Made by a program: the position numbers and the translations under genes. Under the pieces are notes generated by a model, which saw only the letters and a list, made by a program, of their open reading frames with translations, had not been told where the DNA came from and did no database searches. From Balneolales bacterium ANBcel1 (GTDB lineage Bacteria > Bacteroidota > Rhodothermia > Balneolales > Natronogracilivirgulaceae), in the NCBI GenBank assembly GCA_029688905.1, contig JARULB010000002.1, positions 62,001 through 126,000 on the forward strand: a stretch of 64,000 nucleotides of DNA, read 5' to 3'. Of the stretch, positions 8,967 to 16,043 are shown in pieces; within the stretch, counting starts at the first letter, position 1, and each line of letters starts with the position of its first letter.

Positions 8967-11285
8967 ATGGCAATACTGCCCCACAGATGCTTACTGATTT
9001 TCAGCCTGCTGTACCTGGTGATTCTGATTGTGCCCCCCCGATCATCAGGCAACCCGGATCCCGTCAATCCGTCTTCAGAAAAAGAGACGGCCCATGGCGA
9101 ACTGGCACCCGCCGCCTTGTTCGGTTATGTCGAGGATGTTGAAACAGGAGAGCCCCTGACCGGCGCCGGGATTTACCTACCCGGCACTACCACCGGTGCC
9201 TCGTCAGATCCGATCGGATATTTCCAAATTGACCGCCTCTCTCCCGGGACGTATACTTTTCGCATTTCCTATCTCAATTATGAGTCTGTGGAACGGGAGA
9301 TTACCATCGTTCATGGACAAGAGAAACGGCTGGATATCAAATTGTATCCTTCCCGCTACGAAATGGATGAAGTGACCGTAACGTCATCCAGAAACCGTAT
9401 GGAGCAACGCAACCTGGGGCGTCGCCGGATCTCTGTTGAGGAATCTATCCAAACACCCTCCGTGCTTCAGGATGACCTGTTCCGGTCTATTCAGCTGCTG
9501 CCCGGCGTGGCGGCAGCCTCCGATTTTTCCAGTGGCCTGCATATACGGGGAGGCGGCACCGACCAGACCCTAATCCGGCTGGATCAGGCAACGGTATACA
9601 ACCCCAGCCATTTCTTTGGCTTTTTTTCCACGTTTAACAGCGACGCCATAAGTGATGTGGATCTCTACAAAGGCACCTACCCGGCCGAATATGGAGGAAG
9701 ACTTGGATCCGTGATCGACATCAGCAACAGAGACGGCAGCAGGGAAAGCCATGGCGGTGTGCTCAGCCTTGGCATGCTCTCCTCACGAATCATGGCGGAA
9801 GGTCCGTTGAACGGAAAAGGGTCTTACCTGGCAGCGTTCCGCCGGTCGACCATGGAGCCGATCCTGCACGTCATGCAGGGCGAAGTGGACGGAGTGCCCG
9901 ATCAGTTTTATTTCTATGACCTGAATGCCAGGGTCTCCTATGACCTCAACGGCCGGAATCGTGTGAACGCCTCGATCTATTCGGGTACCGATGATGTGCA
10001 ATTGCCGTTTGATGATCAGATGATTTTTAATTTCCGATATGGAAATCGCACGTTTAATACCACCTGGACCCATTTCTCAGGATCCAGCCTGCTCTCCAGG
10101 ATAAGCCTGACCGGCTCTCAGTATTTTAATTATCCCTTCACGGATATGGGAGGGACCCCGTTCGACCGAAACAACCGCCTGAGTGAAGGGAAGATGAATG
10201 CCGCCCTGGTCTGGTTTCCGAACACAAGATATGAACTGAGCGCAGGCGCAGAAGTCGGACGCATGTCCTACTCCCTTGTCGACAGCTTCAACGGCATCGC
10301 CACCCTGGATACGGAAATTCGCTCGTGGAATTCCGCATTCTATGTGCAGGGAGAGTGGCGGCCGGTGGATCGCGTGCGTATCAACTCCGGTGTTCGCGTC
10401 GAGCATTATGGGACCGGCGATTACTGGAAACTTGGCCCGAGAGTATCCACCGACGTTTTCCTGACTCCGGACCTCCGCCTCCAGGCAGGGTATGGCCGGT
10501 ATTATCAGTATCTGAGCCTGGTCAGCAACCCGACATTCTCCGGATTTGATGTCTGGGTGATGGCAGGTGAGAAGGTCGCGCCATCCTGCAGCGACCAGTT
10601 CGCGGTGGGTCTCAAGTACGAACCGCGAGCCGGTTGGGAAGTGGAAGTGGAAGGCTACTACAGAACCATGAACGATCTCTTTGAGTTTGACCCGCTCCTG
10701 GGGGATGTCGCCGGTTTCGAATATCATGAACTTTTCCGGACAGGGGACGGGTACGCCTACGGATTGGAAGCGATGGTGGAACGCACCAAAGGGCGCCTCA
10801 CCGGATATGTCGGCTATACCTTTGGACGAACCTGGCGGCGCTTTCCCGAATACAACCAGGGACGGTTTTTTCCGCCGCGCTTCGATCGCACTCATGACCT
10901 TACTACAGCACTGAACTACAGAGTCAGTTCGAGCTGGCGGTTTTCAACAACCTTCACCTACCAGACCGGTCAACCCTACACGCAGCCTGTTGGCCGTTCC
11001 ATGTTGTCAGGAAATCCGCTGCAAAATGGCCGGCTGAATCACATGGTAGTTGACCGTGTGAACGGTGCCCGGATGCCGGCCTATCACCGGCTGGATATTG
11101 CGGCAACACGTCGGGGCTCCTTCTTCGGCATTGCACAGGCAGAGCTGCAAATACAGGTCATCAATGTCTATTCCCGCCGCAATGTCTGGTTCTATACGTT
11201 CGACTACAATCAGAACCCTCCCCAGAAACAGGAAATGCCGCTGCTCCCCATTCTTCCATCGGTTACCTACACCATTGAGTTTTAG
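8967..11285 (+). CDS. TonB-dependent receptor with carboxypeptidase-regulatory N-terminal domain
   Basis: Protein of about 772 residues. It has a signal segment (LLIFSLLYLVILIV), then a carboxypeptidase-regulatory-like beta-sandwich from about residue 50 (LFGYVEDVETGEPLTGAGIY, later FRISYLNYESVE). A plug domain follows with IQLLPGVAAASDFSSGLHIRG and GGTDQTLIRLDQATVYNPSH, then a 22-strand barrel ending LPSVTYTIEF with a terminal Phe. Such receptors import large ligands across the outer membrane with TonB energy. The next gene, 11 bp downstream, is a DUF4249 lipoprotein. This receptor/DUF4249 pairing is common in Bacteroidota, with unknown substrate. ATG 8967 sits just before the signal peptide; a TTG at 8943 is less likely. 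Confidence 0.9.
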   Translation: MAILPHRCLLIFSLLYLVILIVPPRSSGNPDPVNPSSEKETAHGELAPAALFGYVEDVETGEPLTGAGIYLPGTTTGASSDPIGYFQIDRLSPGTYTFRISYLNYESVEREITIVHGQEKRLDIKLYPSRYEMDEVTVTSSRNRMEQRNLGRRRISVEESIQTPSVLQDDLFRSIQLLPGVAAASDFSSGLHIRGGGTDQTLIRLDQATVYNPSHFFGFFSTFNSDAISDVDLYKGTYPAEYGGRLGSVIDISNRDGSRESHGGVLSLGMLSSRIMAEGPLNGKGSYLAAFRRSTMEPILHVMQGEVDGVPDQFYFYDLNARVSYDLNGRNRVNASIYSGTDDVQLPFDDQMIFNFRYGNRTFNTTWTHFSGSSLLSRISLTGSQYFNYPFTDMGGTPFDRNNRLSEGKMNAALVWFPNTRYELSAGAEVGRMSYSLVDSFNGIATLDTEIRSWNSAFYVQGEWRPVDRVRINSGVRVEHYGTGDYWKLGPRVSTDVFLTPDLRLQAGYGRYYQYLSLVSNPTFSGFDVWVMAGEKVAPSCSDQFAVGLKYEPRAGWEVEVEGYYRTMNDLFEFDPLLGDVAGFEYHELFRTGDGYAYGLEAMVERTKGRLTGYVGYTFGRTWRRFPEYNQGRFFPPRFDRTHDLTTALNYRVSSSWRFSTTFTYQTGQPYTQPVGRSMLSGNPLQNGRLNHMVVDRVNGARMPAYHRLDIAATRRGSFFGIAQAELQIQVINVYSRRNVWFYTFDYNQNPPQKQEMPLLPILPSVTYTIEF

Positions 11286-11296
11286 TCAATCGGACC

Positions 11297-12196
11297 ATGT
11301 ACACATCCTCAATACCCCGGCTTTTACTGCTGATAACACTCGTTGCATTATTTTCTTCCTGTGATGTTTACAACATGGAGCCGTATGAAAATGAGTATTT
11401 TGTCGAAGGCTTCCTGGTGGCCGGCGAACCATTTAACAGAGTCCAGCTCTCCAAAACCGCAGCATTTGATGAAGAGTATACAAAGAGCGATTCTCGCGTC
11501 TGCGGGGCGGATGTAACGATCTTTCGCCTCGATTCCGATGGTAACAGGGCCGACTCCTACATCCTGAGTGAAAGCGGCACAGGGTATTATACTGTTGACG
11601 GCGAGTTGATACCGCAGCCACGCCAGACCTACGAACTGGAAGTGATTACTCCGGACCAGGTCACATTGCGCGCGTTTACAACCGTACCCGATACGTTCCG
11701 GATTGTGCGTTTTGAAGAAAACAGCGCCGTGTATCTGTCGGATGAGCAGATAGAGGTGACCTTGTCTCGCAGCTGGTTTCCCGGCCGGCAGAATATGTTC
11801 ATTTTCGAAACCAGAGCCCTCGCGCCGGATGACTATCCCATGACCCCGTACTATCACACGAACAATTCTTCAAACCGGTCAGCACGCCAGCGCCAAACGT
11901 CCAAAATCCTGTCGGAGGCCAATTTCGTACGAAATCACGATGAAACGGTAACCATACGCTACCCATGGTCGGAAATTTCGTGGTTCGGCCCAAGCCGGGT
12001 AACGATTCACGCGATCGATGACAATGTCTATGATTATTATCGCTCCCAGTATGTGCAGGCAGGCGGCTCAACTCTGATACCCGGACAGGTTGAACACACC
12101 ATCACCAATGTAAAGGGGGGCAGAGGGTTGTTCGGATCCCTCTCATCGGTCACTTTCGAAATTTATGTGGAGAATCCCGAACCGCTTGATGAGTAA
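11297..12196 (+). CDS. DUF4249 outer-membrane lipoprotein
   Basis: A 299-residue lipoprotein with signal peptide and lipobox LVALFSSC, so the mature protein starts at Cys22. The mature part has the DUF4249 pattern: an early YFVEGFLVAGEPFNRVQLSK strand, an immunoglobulin-like middle and a C-terminal YDYYRSQYV block followed by GLFGSLSSVTFEIYV. The family accompanies CarboxypepD-reg TonB receptors, as here (11-bp spacing, same operon), and is thought to be a surface partner of the receptor. Substrate is unknown. The stop lies 24 bp before a sigma-54-type promoter for the next small gene. Confidence 0.85.
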   Translation: MYTSSIPRLLLLITLVALFSSCDVYNMEPYENEYFVEGFLVAGEPFNRVQLSKTAAFDEEYTKSDSRVCGADVTIFRLDSDGNRADSYILSESGTGYYTVDGELIPQPRQTYELEVITPDQVTLRAFTTVPDTFRIVRFEENSAVYLSDEQIEVTLSRSWFPGRQNMFIFETRALAPDDYPMTPYYHTNNSSNRSARQRQTSKILSEANFVRNHDETVTIRYPWSEISWFGPSRVTIHAIDDNVYDYYRSQYVQAGGSTLIPGQVEHTITNVKGGRGLFGSLSSVTFEIYVENPEPLDE

Positions 12197-12219
12197 TATT
12201 AAACTTTCTTAAAAAAAAT

Positions 12220-12235
12220 TGGTACGGCGCTTGCA
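12220..12235 (+). promoter_or_regulatory. Sigma-54 (RpoN) -24/-12 promoter
   Basis: The sequence TGGTACGGCGCTTGCA matches the RpoN consensus TGGCACGNNNNTTGCW with a single mismatch. The invariant GG (-24) and GC (-12) are exactly 10 bp apart. Transcription would start near 12246, about 50 bp before the ATG of the 58-residue ORF. It was read from the sequence only. An enhancer-binding protein and its site were not identified; any enhancer would lie within the preceding lipoprotein gene. Confidence 0.65.
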
Positions 12236-12294
12236 CTTGTATATGGAAATGTGAATATTAAATTATATTAATTATTGAAGTAAAGGAGGTTCTC

Positions 12295-12471
12295 ATGTTT
12301 GATTTGTCCGCAAAGGAGATTGAGATCTACGAAAAGGAGTTCAGGAGACGTGAAAGTCTTCAGAACAAAAAAGAAAATATTTCCGCAGCTTCTCGGCATC
12401 AGGAAAATTATTCCGCTGATAAAGAATTGAGTCTCGCCGAAGTGGAATTGCTGTGCGTCGGCAGCGAATAA
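12295..12471 (+). CDS. 58-residue charged small protein, unknown function
   Basis: The frame MFDLSAKEIEIYEKEFRRRE... ends LSLAEVELLCVGSE. It has the best ribosome-binding site in the window (AAGGAGGT at 12283-12290, 4 bp from ATG) and a sigma-54-type promoter upstream, so I take it as a real, well-translated gene. The first ~30 residues are a predicted charged helix. There is no signal peptide or membrane segment, and a single Cys lies five residues from the end. The LSLAEVELLCVG segment loosely recalls double-glycine leader ends of peptide precursors, but no core would remain and no modification enzyme is nearby, so I make no functional claim. It sits upstream of the Stealth gene. It is more AT-rich than its flanks. 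Confidence 0.65.
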   Translation: MFDLSAKEIEIYEKEFRRRESLQNKKENISAASRHQENYSADKELSLAEVELLCVGSE

Positions 12472-12511
12472 TTTTTTTCTGATCGCTCAATTAGCCGCGA
12501 GCTGTTTTTTT

Positions 12512-12688
12512 TTAAAGCGGTGCTTTCCCGTTGACATCCAACGGATCAGGTGTTCTGCCACTGGTTCCTGGTACGCTTTCCCCAAACTGCCTGGTTCCGT
12601 TTTCAGGTGTTCTGCCACCTGGCCTGGACACCACGCTTGTTAACGTCTTGATTGCTACCGTGGATCCTCGCATTTTCTCATCTGCCAT
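12512..12688 (-). CDS. Possible 58-residue small ORF with internal GRTP repeats
   Basis: An ATG-started frame beginning MADEKMRGSTVAIK and ending DPLDVNGKAPL on the minus strand, in the gap before the Stealth gene. It carries two copies of a GRTP(E/D) motif 19 residues apart, produced by a 16-bp direct repeat in the DNA. Frequent G, P, T and S suggest a flexible or processed peptide. There is no convincing Shine-Dalgarno, and the same frame continues upstream as antisense of the Stealth gene, so it may be fortuitous. It is the best candidate in this gap, offered with low confidence. Confidence 0.28.
   Translation of the reverse strand: MADEKMRGSTVAIKTLTSVVSRPGGRTPENGTRQFGESVPGTSGRTPDPLDVNGKAPL
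12546..12618. repeat. 16-bp direct repeat, 57 bp apart
   Basis: The string TCAGGTGTTCTGCCAC occurs at 12546-12561 and again at 12603-12618. CTGGTTCC-like segments between the copies are also partly repeated. The spacing is a multiple of three, so each copy encodes the same residues in the minus-strand small ORF. It could equally be a binding-site pair for a regulator of the Stealth gene. Confidence 0.8.
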
Positions 12689-12715
12689 ATCACATCCCGC
12701 AGATAGAGATATTCC

Positions 12716-13747
12716 TTGAAAACACCCTCTCCCAATATCGACGCCGTCATCACCTGGGTGGACGGCAACGACGAGCAGCATCGGCGCAGCATGCAGGAAG
12801 TCATCGCCCGAACCGGAGCGCTGCAAACCCATGAAGTGCGGACCTCGCGCGACCCCACCCGGTTTCTGGATAACGGCGAATTGTTCTATTGTATCCGGTC
12901 CATCCGCAAATTCGCCCCCTGGATCCGCACCATCTTCCTGGTCACCGCCGATCAGACCCCGCCGTTCCTGACGCATGAGGAACGGCAGCGGCTTGGCGTC
13001 ACCATGGTCGGCCACCGCGAGATCTTCGCCCCGTACGAGCATCATCTGCCGACGTTCAACAGCCGGTCGATCGAAACCGCCCTTTGGCGCATCCCCGGCC
13101 TGGCCCCGCGGTTTCTCTATTTTAATGACGATTTTGTGCTCACAGCCCCCGTTTCGCCCGGTGACTTTTTCACCGACGACGGGGTCGTCATCCACGGGAA
13201 ATGGAACGCGATGACGCGCTACGGCCCAATCCGCCTGAAACTGAACGGCATCGCCACCCGGCTTTCCAAACGGCTGCTCGGCATCACCCGCTCGATGAAC
13301 CTGCTGCTGCAGATCCGCTCGGCCCGGCTCGCCGGCCATACCGGCCGCTATTTCCGGACCACCCACATCCCGCATGCGGTCCGCACAGAGACGCTCCGCG
13401 CCTGGTTCGACACCCGCCCCGATGTGCTGGAGGAGAATATCGCCTACCAATTCCGCAGCGAAAAGCAGTTCAGCGGCATCTTCCTGGCGCACCATCTGGA
13501 GATTGCCGCCGGCAAGGCCGAACTGCGCGATACCGGTGGATATGTGATGATCAACGGCGAGAACGATTTCGGGTTTATCCTGCGCCGCAAACTGAGCCGC
13601 ATAGCTGCAGGCCGTACCCGCTTCGCCTGCCTTCACGCCCTCGAACGTTTCAGCGCTTCGCGCCTGGACGCCATCCGCCGCACATTCGACCGGCTGGTGT
13701 CACGGGAAAGCACCGGATCCGGCGAATCCGGGTTGCCACTAAAGTGA
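12716..13747 (+). CDS. Stealth-family capsular hexose-1-phosphate transferase
   Basis: A 343-residue protein with the Stealth conserved regions. CR1 is IDAVITWVDGNDEQH at residues 8-22. CR2 is RFLDNGELFYCIRSIRKFAP followed by IFLVTADQTPPFL. CR3-like FLYFNDDFVLTAP contains the DD pair typical of the transferase, and CR4-like HLEIAAGK lies near the end. Stealth enzymes join sugars by phosphodiester links in capsules and related polymers. The reading frame is stopped at 12704, so the TTG at 12716 is effectively the only start that keeps CR1 intact. GC content is among the highest in the window. wecB follows after 120 bp. Confidence 0.85.
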   Translation: MKTPSPNIDAVITWVDGNDEQHRRSMQEVIARTGALQTHEVRTSRDPTRFLDNGELFYCIRSIRKFAPWIRTIFLVTADQTPPFLTHEERQRLGVTMVGHREIFAPYEHHLPTFNSRSIETALWRIPGLAPRFLYFNDDFVLTAPVSPGDFFTDDGVVIHGKWNAMTRYGPIRLKLNGIATRLSKRLLGITRSMNLLLQIRSARLAGHTGRYFRTTHIPHAVRTETLRAWFDTRPDVLEENIAYQFRSEKQFSGIFLAHHLEIAAGKAELRDTGGYVMINGENDFGFILRRKLSRIAAGRTRFACLHALERFSASRLDAIRRTFDRLVSRESTGSGESGLPLK

Positions 13748-13867
13748 TAAATCGCTACTATTTACCGCGGTGATAACCCGCTTCCGCAGAAACAGTTATC
13801 CACCAGGGAAACACCCGGAAACTCCATCTGACAGAGCTCATCCCACATCACAGTTAATCACAGTTAC

Positions 13868-15037
13868 ATGCTAATTGACCTGATTGCCGGCGCACGTCCC
13901 AACTTCATGAAAATTGCGCCCGTCACCCATGCTATTCAGAAAGTTCAGCAGCGCCGCGACGAAGAAGGGCGCGAGCCGGTCCGCTTTCGCCTGATCCACA
14001 CCGGTCAACACTACGACAAGAACATGAGCGACGATTTTTTTCGTCAGCTCGACATCCCCGATCCGGATGCCAATCTGGGAGCCGGCGGCGGGTCACAGGC
14101 CGAACAGACGGCGGCGATCATGACCGGCTATGAAAAGCTTCTGACGGAGAAGGGGACCCCGGACATCTGCATCGTCGTCGGTGATGTAACATCCACCATG
14201 GCCTGCTCCATCACGGCCAAAAAGCTGGGCGTGCGGGTGGCGCATATTGAGGGGGGGATCCGCTCCCGCGACTGGACCATGCCCGAAGAGATCAACCGCA
14301 TCGTAACAGACAGTATCACCGATTTCTTTTTTACGACCTCCGAGGCGGCCAACCGCAATCTGCGCGCGGAAGGCGTGGCCGATGACGCGATTTTCTTTGT
14401 CGGCAACACCATGATCGATACGCTCTACGCCCAGCTCGACCGGCTGCAGAAACCCGCCGTCTGGGAGGAGAAAAGGCTGCAGGAGGGAGGCTATTTTGTG
14501 ATGACGTTGCACCGCCCGGCCAATGTCGATCAGGAAGAAAAATTGCGCGAACTGATCGCGTCAATCGTTGACGGCGCCGCCGGTGAGCCCGTCATCTTCC
14601 CCACCCATCCGCGCACGCGGAATATTCTGAACCGCCTGGGACTCTCCTGGCCGAACCTGCATTATGTGGATCCGCTCGGCTACCTTGAGTTTATTTATCT
14701 GGTGAAGCGGGCACGGGCCGTGATCACCGATTCGGGCGGCATCACCGAGGAAGCGACCGTGCTCGGCATACCGTGCCTGACCCTGCGCGACAATACCGAA
14801 CGACCGGAAACCGTGATCCAGGGGACCAACGAGCTGGTGGGCACCGATCCCGGCGCGGTTACACCGGTGCTGGAACGGCTGATGAGCGGAAACTGGAAGC
14901 AGGGATCCATCCCCGAGAAATGGGACGGCCGAACCGCCGAACGCATCGTGGACATCCTGCTGGAGCTGAAATCTTCCGGCAGGCTGGATCCGCCGGTGCC
15001 CTACAAGGATGAGACGCTGCTGACACGGATCGGCTGA
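13868..15037 (+). CDS. wecB: UDP-N-acetylglucosamine 2-epimerase (non-hydrolysing)
   Basis: A 389-residue cytoplasmic enzyme converting UDP-GlcNAc to UDP-ManNAc. Family motifs are present: GARPNFMKIAPV, LIHTGQHYDKNMSD, VGDVTSTMACSITAKK, HIEGGIRSRDWTMPEEINR, FVGNTMIDTL, MTLHRPANVD, ITDSGGITEEATVLGIPCLT and LRDNTERPET. Length is normal. The product would feed the dehydrogenase at 3300 to make UDP-ManNAcA. A truncated second copy of its first 40 codons lies at 3086, so this appears to be the only functional epimerase in view. The start is ATG without a Shine-Dalgarno. Confidence 0.95.
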   Translation: MLIDLIAGARPNFMKIAPVTHAIQKVQQRRDEEGREPVRFRLIHTGQHYDKNMSDDFFRQLDIPDPDANLGAGGGSQAEQTAAIMTGYEKLLTEKGTPDICIVVGDVTSTMACSITAKKLGVRVAHIEGGIRSRDWTMPEEINRIVTDSITDFFFTTSEAANRNLRAEGVADDAIFFVGNTMIDTLYAQLDRLQKPAVWEEKRLQEGGYFVMTLHRPANVDQEEKLRELIASIVDGAAGEPVIFPTHPRTRNILNRLGLSWPNLHYVDPLGYLEFIYLVKRARAVITDSGGITEEATVLGIPCLTLRDNTERPETVIQGTNELVGTDPGAVTPVLERLMSGNWKQGSIPEKWDGRTAERIVDILLELKSSGRLDPPVPYKDETLLTRIG

Positions 15038-15138
15038 TTTTTATTCGTCGCCATTCGAAACACCCGGAGTTGACATCCGTTGCGTGGCTATGCTATTGTT
15101 ATGTCTTCACTATTCAAATTCATTGCATGATTACCGGG

Positions 15139-15156
15139 AATGCATTAATTTGCATT
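15139..15156. promoter_or_regulatory. Palindrome upstream of higB, likely HigA operator
   Basis: AATGCA-TTAATT-TGCATT is a perfect 6-bp inverted repeat with a 6-bp AT spacer, ending one base before the higB ATG. HigA antitoxins repress their own promoter by binding such palindromes. A further TTGCATGA half-site lies at 15123-15130. The operator assignment is inference from position and symmetry. Confidence 0.55.
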
Positions 15157-15157
15157 C

Positions 15158-15451
15158 ATGGTCAAATCATTCAATGACAAGGCTACATCAGACTTATTTC
15201 ATGGCATATCCAGCCGAAAAGTTCGAAGTCTTCCGAATCAGATCCTGGATACTGCTTACCTCAAGCTTGATATTCTCAATGCAGCATCTTCACTTGATGA
15301 TTTGCGTTCGCCACCTGGTAATCGACTTGAAGTTTTGCATGGCAATTTCCAGGGCTTTCACAGCATCAGAATTAATTCTCAGTGGCGAATTGTTTTCCGA
15401 TGGCATGAATCCAATGCCTTTGACGTTCAGATAATAGATTATCACAAATAA
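15158..15451 (+). CDS. higB: HigB toxin, RelE/ParE-superfamily mRNA interferase
   Basis: A 97-residue protein with the HigB pattern: GISSRKVRSLPNQI, AYLKLDILNAASSLDDLRSP, PPGNRLEVLHGNFQGFHSIR and INSQWRIVFRW. HigB cleaves mRNA at the ribosome when not bound by HigA. Order toxin-then-antitoxin (the reverse of most type II systems) and the 16-bp spacing to higA are typical of higBA. The basic residues and terminal DYH implicated in RelE-fold catalysis are retained, so the toxin looks intact. The palindrome directly before the ATG suggests autoregulation. Confidence 0.9.
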   Translation: MVKSFNDKATSDLFHGISSRKVRSLPNQILDTAYLKLDILNAASSLDDLRSPPGNRLEVLHGNFQGFHSIRINSQWRIVFRWHESNAFDVQIIDYHK

Positions 15452-15467
15452 TTGTCTTTGAATTCCC

Positions 15468-15761
15468 ATGATCCCCAAAAACAGAATAGCAACCCATCCC
15501 GGTACCATTTTGCTCAAGGAATATCTTGAGCCTATGGGGTTGAGCCAAAAACAACTTGCCAACCATCTGGGCATACCTGTTCAACGAGTCAATGAAATTG
15601 TAAAAGGCAAACGGGGTATTTCTCCTGACACAGCATGGCTCTTTTCTGAAGCTTTTAATACTTCCCCGCAATTTTGGCTCAACCTTCAAGTCGCTTATGA
15701 TTTGTCGGCTCATAGGCCTAAAAAGCATGTTTCAGCTTTGAAAACTGCCGTTCAGACATAA
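15468..15761 (+). CDS. higA: HigA antitoxin, XRE-type helix-turn-helix
   Basis: A 97-residue antitoxin. It opens RIATHPGTILLKEYLEPMGL and has the XRE helix-turn-helix SQKQLANHLGIPVQRVNEIV, then the HigA signature KGKRGISPDTAWLFSEAF and SPQFWLNLQVAYDL. It binds and neutralises HigB and represses the operon. It is cotranscribed with higB. A strong terminator lies about 150 bp downstream. Confidence 0.92.
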   Translation: MIPKNRIATHPGTILLKEYLEPMGLSQKQLANHLGIPVQRVNEIVKGKRGISPDTAWLFSEAFNTSPQFWLNLQVAYDLSAHRPKKHVSALKTAVQT

Positions 15762-15917
15762 CAAGCGTTATCTTGGCGAAGAGTCAAGAATCCGGTAAAA
15801 TATCTTATAACCAGACGTACCTCTGCCAAAGCTCTACCGGCTTGATACCGGATTGGTGTCGTTGACCCGCCGTATGTCCGTTATCAAATAATTTCATTTT
15901 GCGACTTGCAGATTCGC

Positions 15918-15958
15918 CCCGTTGATAAACGGTTAACTGACATCAACGGGTTTTTTTT
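15918..15958 (+). terminator. Rho-independent terminator downstream of higBA
   Basis: A 9-bp perfect stem, CCCGTTGAT (15918-15926) with ATCAACGGG (15942-15950), is followed immediately by eight T residues. It ends the higBA transcript and separates it from the secreted-protein gene at 16044. Confidence 0.85.
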
Positions 15959-16043
15959 GTTAAAATATATTAATACCATATCGGTACAACGTATTTCCTG
16001 ACTCGCCTATCCAGAGGTATTTCATATTATACAGGAGGTTGCC

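Noticed and set aside
12512-13636. Long minus-strand frame across the Stealth gene
   Set aside because: Antisense to a gene with clear conserved motifs; the long frame results from high GC. Only its last 58 codons, in the gap, are kept as a candidate.
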